Source of the DNA: Orthonyx spaldingii
Lineage: Eukaryota > Chordata > Aves > Passeriformes > Orthonychidae
Length of the DNA stretch: 64,000 nt
NCBI GenBank assembly: GCA_013397795.1
Contig: VZTJ01001623.1
Coordinates: 124,001-188,000 of the forward strand
Reading direction: 5' to 3'
The first letter of the stretch is position 1, and every line of letters begins with the position of its first letter. The notes under the pieces are model-generated. The model was not told the origin of the DNA. It did no database searches and worked only from the letters and a program-made list of their open reading frames with translations. The position numbers were made by a program, and so were the translations under genes. Below, in pieces: positions 28,601 to 42,300 of this stretch.

Positions 28601-30048
28601 TGGGAAACTAAAAAATGAATACATAGGAAAATTGATTTCCCTCTGGTATTATAACCCTGCTGGTTCAGTATGTTGGAGAAAAACAAAAGAAAGGAAGAAG
28701 TAGAAGACAGCCTACAGGTTTAGAAGCATCTTAGCAAAACTGAACATTCAACAAGCTTCTGCCTTTAAAGGACTTCAGAGTGTAACTAGCTATACATGGA
28801 AAAAACCAGGACTTCATTTCTCAAAACTGATACTTTTTGAACTAATGGGGAATATTCCTCTCTTACGCTTTCAGCATCTCACTAAGATTGCCCTATAATG
28901 AAAAAGGAAAAATGCTGTCTCTTGTATCTTAATAGATGATATCACCCCCTCTGTCATGTTTTATATTTTATATACAACTCTTTTCCATGAGAATTTCTAA
29001 TCTGAAAACTATTCTAAGTTATGCAAATCTAGGTTAACAAAAATGTGATAGTGGGCACAAATGTCAGTAAACACAATGACATAAAAAAAAATAGCCCAGG
29101 CATTTAAGAAGGCATTCAAATCTGGCACCAGTAAGAGGATGAGGGAAGGAACAGAAGAAAGGAAGAAGAAAGCAGAGAAAGAATGGAAGGACTTTAGAGA
29201 CATTAACATGTATTGAAATGGGATAAAAATCTCTCATGACAACTCAAATGACCTGACTTGACAATAACTTTTTTAAACAAAGTATATCTGAACTGGATTT
29301 CATAGAAGTATTTGGGATAAGACTGGCTAAGAAAAGAGAATTAGTAAAGATATGTAAAAGGTGTGTAGGAAACTGTACTGCACTGAAAGTTCAGGCTTAA
29401 TACAGAGAATGACTATAAGCAAAGCTCTTCCTTCTTGACATTAATATTCTTTAGTATTTGTGTGTTAATTAAATTTCTAATGAAACAAAATCTGCAGGTA
29501 TTGTTAGAACCAAGGATGATCTGAACAAATATAACAAGAACTGGATAACCTTGAGGACTGTAGCAATATTAAGACTGATTTATGTGAACAGTGTTATGAA
29601 ATGCCAAGTCACGTGTTCTTAGCACTACGTAAAAAACTTCTGCCAAAAGCCAGAAAGAACCCACTGCTGGAAAATGAGTGAGGAAGGGAAAGGCTTTACT
29701 GAACTGTTCCAGAAAAGACTCTCACCTATGATAAGCAGTTGTGAAGAAAGGCAGAGATGGCTCTTTGAAGAAGGGCAGGATTAATGCCATAGAGTAATAC
29801 AGATTTCAACTGGGGCACTGTTTTATGGTACTAGTTATTCCTAATGAAGAACTAATGCCAGTTCTGCATTTCTCTTAATGCCCTCCTGCATGAGAAAGCT
29901 AAAAAAGACTGGAATATTCAGTTTCATGAAATGAAGTCTATGAGAAACTATGAGTATTTTCATTAAATGTGTTATGAAGGTCCCAGGAGGGCCAGGGAAG
30001 ATACCGAATTAAAGAAAACAAATTGCAGGCCCAAGCAGTGAGTATTAA

Positions 30049-30126
30049 TTTCATGCTTTCATAGGCATGAAAACACTTGGGGTAGAATTTATATAATATC
30101 TAACCACTACAAGAAAGTAGTGGTTA
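30049..30126. repeat. Two adjacent perfect inverted repeats
   Basis: The first is tttcatgc (30049-30056) and gcatgaaa (30065-30072) around an 8-base loop. The second is taaccactac (30101-30110) and gtagtggtta (30117-30126) around aagaaa. The 10-bp stem is perfect. Neither is followed by a terminator-like tract, and none would be expected in a eukaryotic intron. A function is not shown. Confidence 0.85.
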
Positions 30127-31163
30127 AATAGGCATCCAACAGGATCAGCAGGACAAGAAATCAACCTTCTTCAGGCATGCAGCTTAACCACTTTTTAGAA
30201 GGGATTAGGACTTCAGCACCTGCATTGAAATGACTCAGAAAGTCACTTTCAATCTTATTCACCCTGCCCATCTACCTACCAGCATTTTTGCTTGAAGTGA
30301 GTAATGAAGAGTAGACAGACAGGTTTTCATCAGGACAGAACAACATTCATGAAAATCAATCATTTCCTAAAGCAGCATGACAATGCCTCAAAACACAGTT
30401 CAAGTGTTACTTGATCCACATTCTTTAGTGGTCTTTATTATTGCAATAAGAGACAGGTTTGCTACATGCAGTATCCTGATTTAAATCCATTTTACCTTTG
30501 TGATGCTGCAACAGAGCTCACAAATCCACAAATGGCCTCTGGTCCAGGCATTCTGACTTCCACGGTAAATTCAACTCCTACCCTTTCTATGATACAATGA
30601 GTATTGAGTTTTCATGCCAAGCAGAACAACAACTTTGAGAGCTCAATATCTTGGTTTTTAGGATTGTTTCTTGGAAGATAAGTGATCTGCATCAAACCTC
30701 TACTCCAAATCAGATGAAAGTGACATTTCAATTTACAACTCCCACATTCTAAGTCTGAATGAGAACAAGTGCTCTCATTGAAAAGCAGAGACATAACTTA
30801 ATTTTCTGCTTTGCCTAAGGACTGACCTGACAGGTATTTCCTGGGAATATTTTCCTGAGTGGGTTGGGAAAGGATGAGAGATGGGATATCTGCTTTGTGA
30901 ATCCCAGTAAGACTTAGTCATCTCAGCAATGCAGAGGGATTGCAAGACCTTGTTGGCCATTTAAACAGTGCTGTAAACAGAGAGAAAGAACCTCCTCTGA
31001 CTCTCCAGCTTCCCACCTTACACACACAATTGGAAAATAGAAAAATACCAGGTCCTCGTTACAAGAACAATTAAAAGACACTGTCATAGCAAAAACTTTT
31101 TCAATAAAAATCTCTGTAAGCTTGAATTATGCCAATAGTTTCTTGCACATTATAATCAGCCTA

Positions 31164-31180
31164 ATATATATATATATATA
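31164..31180. repeat. (AT)n microsatellite
   Basis: A perfect dinucleotide run of about 8.5 AT units, lying about 1.1 kb downstream (in gene direction) of the 83-bp exon. It is likely to vary in length between individuals. Confidence 0.9.
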
Positions 31181-32281
31181 CACTAGCTATATGCTGGTTG
31201 CATAATAGTTGGCTGCAGGTATGGGATTCTGAACCAAATGCTATAATGGAAATTCTATACTACACTACAAAAATCCCCAAACAAATGAGATTTTATCCAC
31301 TCTCAGAGCAAAGCCCATCACTACATTTGCTGCTTGTGAATATCAGTACACAGAATTCGAATGAGTCTCACTCTACTTACTTATGCATGGAAATTATTTC
31401 AGGAAACAGTGTCACAAAAATTTTAGCATATCTGTAAATTCCAGTAAAATGAATGAAATTTGGACACAAATGTAAAGCATATTCTTAAATGTGCTCTCAA
31501 ACAGAAGTTCAGCTGTACCAAGTTCTTACCAGACTGTAGCACAAATTAAACACAGAAATCCCACATATTTCATAATACAGAAGTTATTTTAAAAATACAC
31601 ATACTTGTGTACTGTATATTAAAATGTGACATTAATCTTGAAAGTTCTCATATAATCTAATCAGAGTGTCAAATAACACGCTTGCAATATTGTCATTATA
31701 AATGTGATCATGAATCTGTTTCAGAGAAAAGAGGAGTTTTACTTCATAAGTTTTATTTACATAAAAAGCTCAATAGACACACCAGCCTTTAAATCAATAT
31801 ATATAAACAGACTGTTTACATGCATTGAAAGTTTAACTACACCACAGTGGCTAGGAAAAAACCCACAAAAAAACCTATCTCAAGGACAATTCTAACCTCT
31901 TGCCTTCATTTATAAATAGAAACAAGCTGCCACAGCATTCAGCAGTAAAGGAGGATAAAGAACTGATAATAATCCTTGTGCTCCTCACATGAACTCCAAC
32001 AAGGCATTTGAATGAGACTTTTAAAGCTGTAAATTGTTCATCAAAATACAGAATAACTTTTGCTAATCCTTGTGCCACAAATTACTAATCCATCTGGAAA
32101 GCTATTTTTTTCTCATGTGTTTACAAGGATCTAAACGTCATCAGACAGAAAGACAAGTGGGTTAGTAGCATGTGGAAAAAAAAAAAAAAGCCCTGAACAA
32201 AACCTCAAACCAGAACCCAACAGAAATAAAACCTCTGAAGCAGTTGACCACAGAATAAGTAGGATTTGCAGAAGTACTTAC

Positions 32282-32364
32282 AGCTTTCAATCTCCAGCGT
32301 GCAGTTCTGCTCATCCAGTGGATATCTCCGCAGGTCCATCATACAAGCAGCTGTCGTCGTAATT
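32282..32364 (-). CDS. GABRB2: GABA-A receptor beta-2 subunit, Cys-loop exon (fifth coding exon by analogy)
   Basis: This 83-bp exon continues the 62492-62712 exon. Its first base A completes the split Arg codon (AG|A), 27 codons follow (I-T-T-T-A-A-C ... L-E-I-E-S), and a final T begins the Tyr157 codon. It carries the whole signature disulphide loop of the Cys-loop receptor family, Cys136 to Cys150 (C-M-M-D-L-R-R-Y-P-L-D-E-Q-N-C). The loop includes Asp139 and Asp146, which couple binding to gating. The sequon N-C-T (Asn149) is a known N-glycosylation site, and Glu155-Ser156 begin loop B of the GABA pocket. The acceptor is ttccttcccag and the donor is T|gtaagtac, both strong. This peptide is shared by most beta subunits, so the beta-2 assignment rests on linkage to the upstream exon in matching phase and orientation. 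The next exon (138 bp in mammals) was not seen below 32282. Confidence 0.96.
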
Positions 32365-32390
32365 CTGGGAAGGAAAGAGAAGAGTTTGTT
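32365..32390 (-). promoter_or_regulatory. GABRB2: 3' splice site and polypyrimidine tract for the 83-bp exon
   Basis: On the minus strand the sequence ctcttctctttccttcccag precedes the exon. It is a strong C/T-rich tract with a consensus cag. A strong acceptor fits a short 83-bp exon between introns of more than 30 kb. Confidence 0.85.
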
Positions 32391-35300
32391 AACGTGCCTC
32401 GTTCCAATCTTTCCTCGATCACATTTTGTTGAAAGAAGAAACTGTATTTCCACACAACTGATGCTCTGCCTGTTTTTTCTTGAATACCATGTCTGCTGCT
32501 TGCTTGTAAGTAATGCTGTCCCAGGGAGGTTATCCCAGCCTGGTGGTCATGCACAGCTTCCCCTCCACACAAGTATTTTCTGCTGTGTGTTAAGCACAGC
32601 TGACTGGCCAAAGCATCTGGGGAAGCTGCTTCCACACCATTAAAAAAAATGAATAGCAGCAAATTGTAGAAGCTTTCTTGAAGCTGAAAAAATGACCAAA
32701 TGAATTAGCTCAAATCATAAAATCCAAGATGATGATCTCCACAATGGGACCCAAGATGGAGTAGATGGAGTGCCTAGAACACAAGATATCACCAGATCAA
32801 TGTCTTTCCAAGGTATTACTGAGAGACTGGGTGATCATCAGTTTCCTTCTCAAAATCCTGTCTCATGTATGAGGTTTATTACTGTCCTTTCATAGTAGAT
32901 ACTTAGAATGTTCAATAAGTGTTTAAAAACTCCTTGTACATTGTTTGTTCTGACAAAAAGGCTTCTGAGAACTCTTCCATTTGATAGATCTTATTCTTTC
33001 TCCTTGAATACCTAAAAAGTGTTCATTAGAGGCAGAAAATTACAGTTACCTGGTCAAAATTCACTCAAAATTGACTCTAAGAACTATTTCTGTGAGGCAC
33101 TTAAGAATCTTCATTAGTATCCTGACTTTTCTATCCTATTGGTCTCTCGGAGAAAAAGAACATCTTTTGGCACAAAGTTCTTTCTTCATTCCATACTGGG
33201 GTACTCATAGAATTGCTTTGAAAAGTATAATGTTTTTAATCAGTGTGTGTTACCAGAGATGCTTCACAAGAAAGCTTTTTGGAATGGGACAAAAGCAGGG
33301 GGAAAAGACTCCTTTGGCTTCTCTTAGCAAAAGCCATATAGCTTTTCACAAAACCAGACTGCTGGGGAATACATGTGTGTTGATATCAAATGCAAGTGGA
33401 TCAAGCAGCAGCACGTATTGGTAAAAAAACCTCTTGACAACTCATACCTGGTTCCTTAGTTTTAAATTTAAAGGAAAATCAAAGAAATTGCCCTGTTCCA
33501 GTATGAATGTAAGACTGATTATTTTGGGTAAACTTTAGAAAGGTATAGTGAGATCAGAAAAAAATTACAGGTCATATTTTTGGTTGGGTTATGTTTGGGT
33601 TTTTTGTGGGGAGGTTTGTTGTTTTGATTTCCTCAGTATTTCCATAGCTACCTGTATATTAGGGTCAGGAGTTTTACAAGAGTTTCAGTAGTTCACAGAG
33701 GAAAAGACAGAGCACAGACTTACAGCCAAGGTTTAAATGCACAAAAGAATTGTGGTGAAAACCAATCTGGTTGACTACTAAGTTTTCTCATAGCTTTTTC
33801 TGCACTAAACACTTTCTACCAGAGTCTGCCAGATCCACAGATCCACACAGAGACAGCTCCCAGCCCATGCTACCCTCAGCAAAGTGCCTGTTCACACTGA
33901 TCGAATGGAAAACTCACAATTCTCACATATTTCTGTAGGATTTTTGGGTGCAACAAAAACAAGAGGGGTCAAAGGCTGCAGACAGCTGGGATAAAAACTC
34001 TGTAGGGAACATTAGCAAATCATTAAGACACAATGCCCTTCTTCACCAGAAAGTAAAGAAAAAATAGGTGGCACAGTAAGGAAAATGGTTGGTAGAGCAG
34101 ACATTTAATCAAGCCAAAAGAGAAGTTTTGAATAACATATTTAATTCAACTTGCTTGTTCCTTTTTATCCATAATGCAAATCCATTAAAATAAAATCAGA
34201 AGTCTGTCCTTTCCTCTCCTCATACCTCCCTCATATTTTTAGCCTGACTTCTCACATTTATACTAAAGTAGAGAAAGTTCCCTTTCATCTTCATAATTAT
34301 TTAAAGAGCAAAACTGCCTTTTGATAATTAGTGGTTTGCAATTCATGGTGATTAGCTAAATCAAATTACCAAAGCAAGAGAGTGTAAGAATTACCACCTT
34401 GGAATACTTTTAAAGGCAAGAGACATGACCCACACCTTTTCAGACAGAGGAAGGAACAGCAGCTCATTTTAGAATTTGGGAACACTTGAAGCAGGCCCAA
34501 AGTCTCTCCCCCAGAACAAAGCTGCTTCAATTTTCACCAAAGGATTAAAAATATTTTTTATACAGCCTGTACTAGTGCAAAAAATACAAATTATATTTTG
34601 CATAAGGTAACCTTGAGAACAAACAATGAGAAAGTGAAAGCTTTTAAAAAACAACACTGTGACTCAAGGCACTGCAGTCATTAGGGATGATGCACAATAA
34701 CAGCTCTCAGAGAAGCACCACATGGAATGAAACACATCACAGAACTGACTGTCTCATACACTAATCTTTTCATCTGTTGCTAAAGAAACAGAAACCTTGT
34801 GATATTTTATGATTCCTAACAATGACAATGAGTTTTCATCTTCCTCTTTTGTGAACTATATTTTGAGTGTAGACTGATTATAAAGCACAAAAAAAGCTAA
34901 CCCTGAAGTACCACTAAACTGACTAAATAAAGTATTATGAAGTAGACCTAGAGAAAACTTCATGTATTAAACAAGCACAGCTACACTGCAAAAAATCTGC
35001 ACCACAACTGACTTGCAGGGAAAGTAAAGCTTGCCATCAATAATTCAAAATAATTCAGATAAACTATTATTTCTGAGAAAGCTGAAAATCTGCTCACCTC
35101 CAGATCTTTGTGGAGGTTTAATGATTCAAATAAGAGTTGGAAATTGGCACTACTTCTTTCAAAGGCCAAATGTGAAGGCCATGAAGAACGTTTTTTAAAC
35201 ACTTCCAAACTTAAAGTGAGGCACAAAATAATACCCATATTATAATACTATCCCAGAAGTTACAGTAGTTCTTATTTTTCAGTTCTACGCAGGGAACAGT

Positions 35301-36344
35301 TTTGCAAAATCCTATAGATTTTGCTTTTCTGACAAGTTTAAGTGGGATTTGAAATTCAAAATAGCAACTTAAACAGTTCTGGCATGACTAGTGAAGAAAA
35401 AACAGCACTGGAAGACAGGAGAGCAATGCTGATGACATGTGGAGCTGGACAGAATCCAATTTCCTCTTGGAGCTGCAATGCCTTTGCAAAGCTGTGGAGA
35501 AAAACCAGTAAGAGAAACTTCTCTGCCCTGGAAGGAAGCAGCCCTGACCTGTAATTACAGGTTTACAGACACACAGAAATGATGAGCAAGAAGGTAACAA
35601 TTTCAGATAGCTCTCCTGAGTAGAGTGGTAATACAAGGAACTCTCCAACACCCTCCTCTCCTGTTCTAGCTCTAACAGATCGTGATCCTATGGAGTCAAA
35701 GACAGAGCTGGAGCCCAGGAAAATACAAATACTAATTCTTTCTCTAAATGTATGCACATATATTGTGTTGAAAGCAGCGTGAAATTCTGCTTCAGATTTG
35801 TGTATCTGAAAGCTGACTGACTCCCCATTAACAACATCAGGGACAATCCAAAGAGCTCACAAGGTAAACAGACTGAATGTCTTTATTGAGGACTTTATAA
35901 GAATTCTCTGTGTGCACTGACTGGGAGACAGAAACTCTCTAAATTAATTACTGAAATAATGTACTGCAGCTAAACCCACTGTGCACCTTTGTTTCTTGGA
36001 AAAAGCCCTCCTACATAAGAGTTGGAAACAGTGTGACAGCAGCAGCCAGCAGAACCAACTTCAAATACCTGGAAATTCTGGGAACAAAACATCAGTGGGG
36101 TAAATCTCTCTCCTGGATGATAATATTTAAACATATGTCAAGGTTGTTAAACATATTAACAAATCTACTTTTAAATAAAATAAATTTATTGCTAATTAGA
36201 GAGTTCACAGATTTTTTCCTTCTCCTACTTATTCACAGAAAAATCTTCCCTTGTGTAGTCATAGGTTAAGATTTGGCTGTAGCAAACTCCAAACAATAGT
36301 GACGTTTCTACAAATTCAACATTAAATCCAAACATTCAGCTACT

Positions 36345-36394
36345 GAATCTTTCAACTATAAATCAGCTAGAATCTTTCAACTGTAAACAGCATA
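36345..36394. repeat. 25-bp tandem duplication
   Basis: The unit gaatctttcaactataaa (start 36345) is repeated with one change, gaatctttcaactgtaaa (start 36370). The distal part of each 25-bp unit (tcagcta versus cagcata) is more diverged. This is a simple, moderately old local duplication. Confidence 0.85.
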
Positions 36395-39300
36395 TAGCAT
36401 TTCTCAGTATAGTTTTATAGGAAAAAAAGAAGAGCTGTTTTAGTGATATTATGTCTCTATTTGAGATGAAATGCTATGTACACGCTACCCAGAATCTGTA
36501 ATATGCTCTCTTCTAACACTACTCCTCAACATTTCCTGAGTATTCCAACCTAAGTGCCAACAGCTCCTTTTTCTTACTCTGTTTGGAACTTGTTATCTAA
36601 TGACATGTAGATATTCTCCCCTTGTTTCTGTAGTGTGCAATCCTTAGATAGTAAGGTGTTCTCTGAAAGCACTAAGTATATTTGTCAAAGCTGGAAGGCA
36701 TAACCATAATACAAGTTAAGAATATGAAGGAAATAATACTAAAGCATTATCTAAATGTAATACAAGAAAGGAAAAAACTTTAGTCAGTGATAAAACACAG
36801 GGAGTCAGAACACACAGAGAAACTTCGACCTCATTAAGTTTTGCTGTTGCTGAGATTGCTGGTAAAAGCAGCATACCAGATTTTTAAGAGGAAACTAAAA
36901 TCTATATGCCTCTGATCTTTCTTGGGAAGATCTTCTGCATTTCTCTGCTGAAGTACAGCCTATTGTGCCATCTGCATGCCAGCAGGGAAGAGTCATGGAA
37001 AATCAGACAATTTCATGGTAAAAAAATTCTGTCGCAGAAGAATCAGAATTTTGCTGCAGAGTTCCGTTCCATTTTCTGCTATACTGCTATATGTGTAGCT
37101 CTATAAATTGTTCTTTAAGTGAGATAGCATTTCCTACTATCCTGTCACCGTGTTCAAAATACAGCCATAACATCATGTTCATAATTTAAATCCTTGCAAA
37201 AAGCAGACATCACTCTGCAGTAAAATCTTCTGCTACAATAACCTCAGGTTTAGACTGAATTTATTCGAACCTTTCTCTGAAGTAATACATTCTTCTCGAG
37301 AAAATAACACCTATATAACATGGCAGAAGAGCTCAGAGGAGCACTTCATAATTTTAATATTTTATCACTGAGAAATGTATCCTTGTCTTTCAGCATTCAT
37401 TTCACTTCTCCCTTTCAAAAGAAGTAAAAGGGAGAATGCTAAAACACTACAAGACTTACAGAAAATGAAATAATATGAGCATGATCAGAGTATGAAACAA
37501 GCAACCTTGGAATAAAGAGTTAGTACATCTCCTCCACTGACACAGAGTTCATTAGTCCTTTTGCTTTACTAACCATCATTGAAAACGTGAAAGTCTTACT
37601 TTCAAGTATTTTGCAAAATAGGTTTCTTATTATGGTTGGTAAAATTACATGTCTACTTCACTTGAATAGTGTCAGCATTGAAATAAAAACTGCATTATTT
37701 AACTGTCTTTCTCTTAAAAATTTACATTGCTACCATCCAAGTTACACTGCACAAAATAAATCTTATATACAAAACATCTTTAATCCAGTTGTTCTGATAT
37801 TACATCACATTAAATCCAGGCTCTCTCAAACTATGGAAGAGAGCTAGAACCTTCTACAGAGATCCATGAATTTGGTGTTCTCACTGCCTAAGATAATGTG
37901 CTTAGCTCTAATGAGTACACTGGACTGCAGACGTACCCTACATTAACAATTGTTATCCCAGGAAGATAAAGATACAGTTCCTAATTAACGGAAGACCTAG
38001 GGGGAAAAGGGAATATCTTCTCCACAAAGTATGCACTGCTTCAATCACTAATTGTGCAGGCAATATTGCCTCTAAAAACACAAAAATAGGGAATTACAAA
38101 TTATTACAGGTAAAATAATACGAACTTGGCCCACATGCTACTTTTACAGACCATAGAAGAGTAACAGCTGCAGTAGCCCAATGCCCATCTTTGGAAGAAT
38201 AGTGTCTTGTTTCACCCCATGACCTGTGTCTGAATGTTCTCGTGGGGGTCTTAGAAGATAGCAACCCTCTCCTCCAAAATAACTGCAGGAGTCAACCCCC
38301 AGCAACTGCTGGTTCCCAGAAACCAACTTCCATGGAGATGCTGGTGATGCTGACACAACCTGCACGTCCCTCTCTTAGTGAGGAGCTTGTGCTCTGCATA
38401 ATGAGCTCACACAGAAACTGCAGTCACTTCATTATGTTCTTAATCCACGGTTTCTGTGTATTTGATTTCTGCAAAATCCTCCCTTCTCACAAAACGCCAC
38501 CAACCAAGAATATTACGCATTAGTTGTCTATTCCAGGAAACTGAGTGGAAGGTATTTCCTGTTTCAGAAAAAAAAAGTTCTACTTAAAAATTAATGTTAA
38601 AGTCAAAACAATCTTCAGTAAGAAAGGCATATGTAGGTTTATGATTGCAGCTTATTTAGTAATTCTTACAGAAGTAGTAAGATAAGAGCCCAAAGCTCCC
38701 ATTCCTCTGGCTTTTGCGAGTCAGAGTAAGACAGCTCATTTCCCACAGGAAAATGTCAATAGAAATAAAAAAATCTAAGTGGAGTCTTAATAAGCAGAAT
38801 TACTCTCAGATCCAAAAAGGTGGGGAAAAGTCAGTAAAAGACCCTATATCACAGACCTGAAATTATTTTCTTTCAACAACCTTTACAATAAAGCAGTAAC
38901 CCATATAATTCTTACAAAACACCAAGACAAAAGTAAAACAAACTCTCCCTGTCCTAGAACAGGAGTCACACTTTAAAAACAATCAAACAGTGAGACAATT
39001 AAGAATCAGCAGGAAGATGACCTGTAAGAAGCATAGCAGAATACCAGACACAGGTTATTATTTACTAACTCAGTTTTTATTAGAAATCTTTATTCACATA
39101 GACTGGAATGCAAAGAGAGTTGCATTGCCTCTGTGCAGGATTTCTATTAGACCATTTACTTTCTATGCCTTTTCCCCCATTAGACAATCAGCTATATACC
39201 TTTGCAGTTCTAGCAAAAAAGAAAAGCACACAAACATGCAATTTCTTTCCTTTTTACCCTGCTCTGACAGAACTTCACCAAAGCTAGTAATGAAGTGTTT

Positions 39301-42300
39301 GCTCACCTTCTCTTAATTTCTTTTTCTATTTTCTGTCTACAGACAACCTGACCTTCCCCAAAATGCATCAGAAACTATTTTGGTAGCGTCTCAAAGTGAT
39401 GTCGTACACACAACCATGGATGATTTGCTCACCATGACAGAGAATGAGTAAGGGAAAAGTCCTCCTCCAAACAGATCCACAACTACATCATTGTGTGCTA
39501 ACACTGGTGCCCTGGAGTTACCACCACTGCCCAGGATGTCTTCAGCACTCCAGTTACTGAAACTGTCTTGAGAGCATCGCACTAGTCCACCTCTATCCAT
39601 GACCAAGTCTTACACAAATGTAGAATTTTAATCTTCTTAAAGACTTTTATATTTTCTGCTTTTCCTGATGTCAAAGAGGATGATGTTCTCCCATTCCTTA
39701 CTCCCTGAATAGGTCTCAAAACAAACTGCCATTCACCAGATCCTCAGTTTAAGAAAACAGAGCATGCCAAGTAATGTCCCAAAGTAAGAGCCACAGATCT
39801 GTGTCCCAGGGAAGCACATCCTGAACAACCTGACCCACTGCAGCACAGCCACCTCACTCACTGCAGCTGTAATGTACTCTCTACTTGCCTCAAAGTGCTC
39901 TTGCAAAATGCATCTCCTTACCTCTGGTAACACATCCTCTTTCATTCTCTACCTGAGAGGTGAGCCACTATCAAACAGCTGTAGAAAACAATTTTATTTT
40001 TTAAAACATTTCCCATGAGAACTGGAAGCACATGCAGTTGCTACATTCATCAGAAGGAGAATGGTGTAGCCAAAATCTCCTCGGTCCCTGCCTTCCCTCT
40101 CCCTTCATGCATCTTGTAGGCTTAAAACAGCATCACGAGCAAAAACGAGAAAGAGAAACTGTCCCTTTTTGTCCTGCTATTGCACAAGCTGATTAAATCT
40201 CCTGTAATCATTCAGTAAAATAACCCAAATATCCTTGTAATTGACTACTGTCATAAAATCAATATCTCTGGCTTTGCAAATAAATGTTTCAGCTTAGTTC
40301 TGATATTTAGGGCAGAGTAAGAGACACGTGCCCAAACACATAATTTTACCCTCCTGGCATCCTTTCAAATACCACTGTAATATCCACTGTCAATAAAGGC
40401 AGAACACAAACAAATAACACAGATGCTTTTAAAGCTCCAAAGCATCTGAAGTACAGCCCTCAGACTTTATGCCTACTATGCTAATGTATTACACTACTAT
40501 TGGCTAGATTAACACACTGACACTAATGTCTCAGTTTGCTTGTAATTTTATTGAATGACCATTATTTATAGTTAGTAGGTCATAATGCTTCATCCCCCTG
40601 TGGCAATAAGGGAACGGGGATGGTGAAGTCCATGGGTGGGTTGTGACGTCCACAGCAGATTTTTTAACACAAAAAAATTCTGCATTGCACAAAAATGTTT
40701 GTATGCATATATTATGCATGTATGTATCTATCTCACTGCTACTAGTAAAATAGAAAGTAATCTAAGGGATATTATATTCCAGTGAGAATGAGACTGTCCA
40801 TACTACATTTATCTTGCATCTACAGAGCCAATGCACATAATACTAACTGCAAGCATGTTTGCACATCATCACCTGAGCAGCATCTCCAGGGGCTGGGTAA
40901 AAGCTTTTAAAAGGAAACAATAAGAAACCAGTTCCCCCCTGCCCCTTTTTTTAGACTGCAAGATTCATGCCTTGATACTTTAAAAACCACATCTTTCAGG
41001 ACTCAACTCAAAGGAAAATGGGAACCCTGTTTTGAAATACTTAGAAGTATCTGTCTTCCTATATACAGTGGGCCTCTAAGTATATGAAAGCATGATTTAA
41101 AAAGAAGAAAACAAAAATAGCTTTGAAACACACAAAACAATTCAATCAAGTGTGCAACCATACCAGAAAATTAATGATTCAGTTTTTGTTCATATTCATC
41201 ATGAGTGACAAGCAACACAAATATATTCACACATATATATATACATAACAACATAAATAACATATGCTCCTTAATCATACTTGATGAGTGCTCTTTCTGA
41301 CTTTTAGGGCTTGTCCCTGCAGCTGTATTTTCCTCTTTTTTTTGCAGCCAAATAGCATTTTCAATCCCTGCCAAACAGGCTAACAAGGATTGGGTGTCAG
41401 TGATTGGAAAGTATGAAATCTCACCAACTATTTTATCCTTCATTTTACACAAATCTTTATCACTAATAATTCCTGAACTGTACTTCACTACTGCATCACC
41501 CAAGTCAATTTTTAGATTTAACACAGAAAGCAGAAGCTGACCACAATATTAATATCACAAGACCACAATTAAATACCTAGCACTGATCTATAGTTTCACT
41601 CCTACGAATCTAATTTTTTACCATTGTTTTTATCTAATTTTTTTACATCATTTGATGTATTGATTCCTGTACCTGTTAAAATAATAAAACTGCTGTCAAC
41701 AAACCCATCAGCTTATCCCAAGTGGTTTTAGTTTTACTTTTTATTGCAAAAAGTTACAATTGTATTAGTGCAAAAAAGTAAAAAGTATAATTGGACTGAA
41801 TTATTCCCTTTTTTTCCCACAATTCTGATGTCAACAGATGACACACACTGCTCTCAAAGAGATCACTGGCCAGTTTTAAAAACTGTGTTTAATTCATACC
41901 CTTAGGAGCGTCTGCACGGCAGTACCAAGGGCCTATTTCCAGATATTAGAGTGGTACAACTGACATAATACACAATGACCTGGAACATCTCACAGAATTA
42001 AAAGAGGCACTGTAAAATTACAGATAAGTCCTTGGGGGCAGATTTTAATGGTTCTTTTGCAGCAACTGTTATGTCCATAGAGTAGTGATTACTGAACTGT
42101 GTCGAGTTTATCACTGAGGAGTGAGAGCACTTTTCCCTATAACAGGGAGAAATTTAAAGGGTCAACAGCACTCCAGTTAGTTAGATAGCAAGAATATGGA
42201 ACAAAAATCCAACTAAATGCCAAAAAATATACCTATAATAAAATTTAGTTTTGATACTGGTGTTAAGGCTGCACTGTATAGGTAGTAGTTCACATGTCCT

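Larger units (their letters stand above)
1..32281 (-). other. GABRB2: GABRB2 intron downstream of the Cys-loop exon (partial, more than 32 kb)
   Basis: The intron begins at the donor gtaagtac (32274-32281) and runs left beyond the window edge. I looked for the next exon, which should encode the motif G-Y-T-T-D-D-I-E-F-Y-W-R-G, and for the transmembrane exons after it. I saw neither, though this was by eye. Recognisable content is a CR1 fragment at 1-354, an old CR1 relic at 17150-18040, a polypurine tract at 22476-22615, an (AT)n run at 31164-31180, inverted repeats at 9436 and 30049-30126, and a GC-rich block at 14190-14430. Blocks near 8.1-8.7, 9.7-9.9 and 11.3-11.6 kb look like candidate non-coding conservation. 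The stretches 0.4-8, 12-14, 14.5-17.1, 18.1-22.4 and 22.7-30 kb show nothing I can name. Confidence 0.85.

Noticed and set aside
31420..31460. ccagtaaaatgaatgaaatt as a possible trace of the next GABRB2 exon (E-F-Y-W)
   Set aside because: The bases around it do not encode the expected D-D-I-E-F-Y-W-R-G peptide on the minus strand and there are no flanking splice sites.
32266..32643. A 125-codon plus-strand open frame covering the 83-bp exon
   Set aside because: It is the antisense shadow of the GABRB2 exon and its flanking intron.
33071..33424. A 117-codon plus-strand open frame
   Set aside because: It has no family signature; the composition is typical of chance AT-rich translation.
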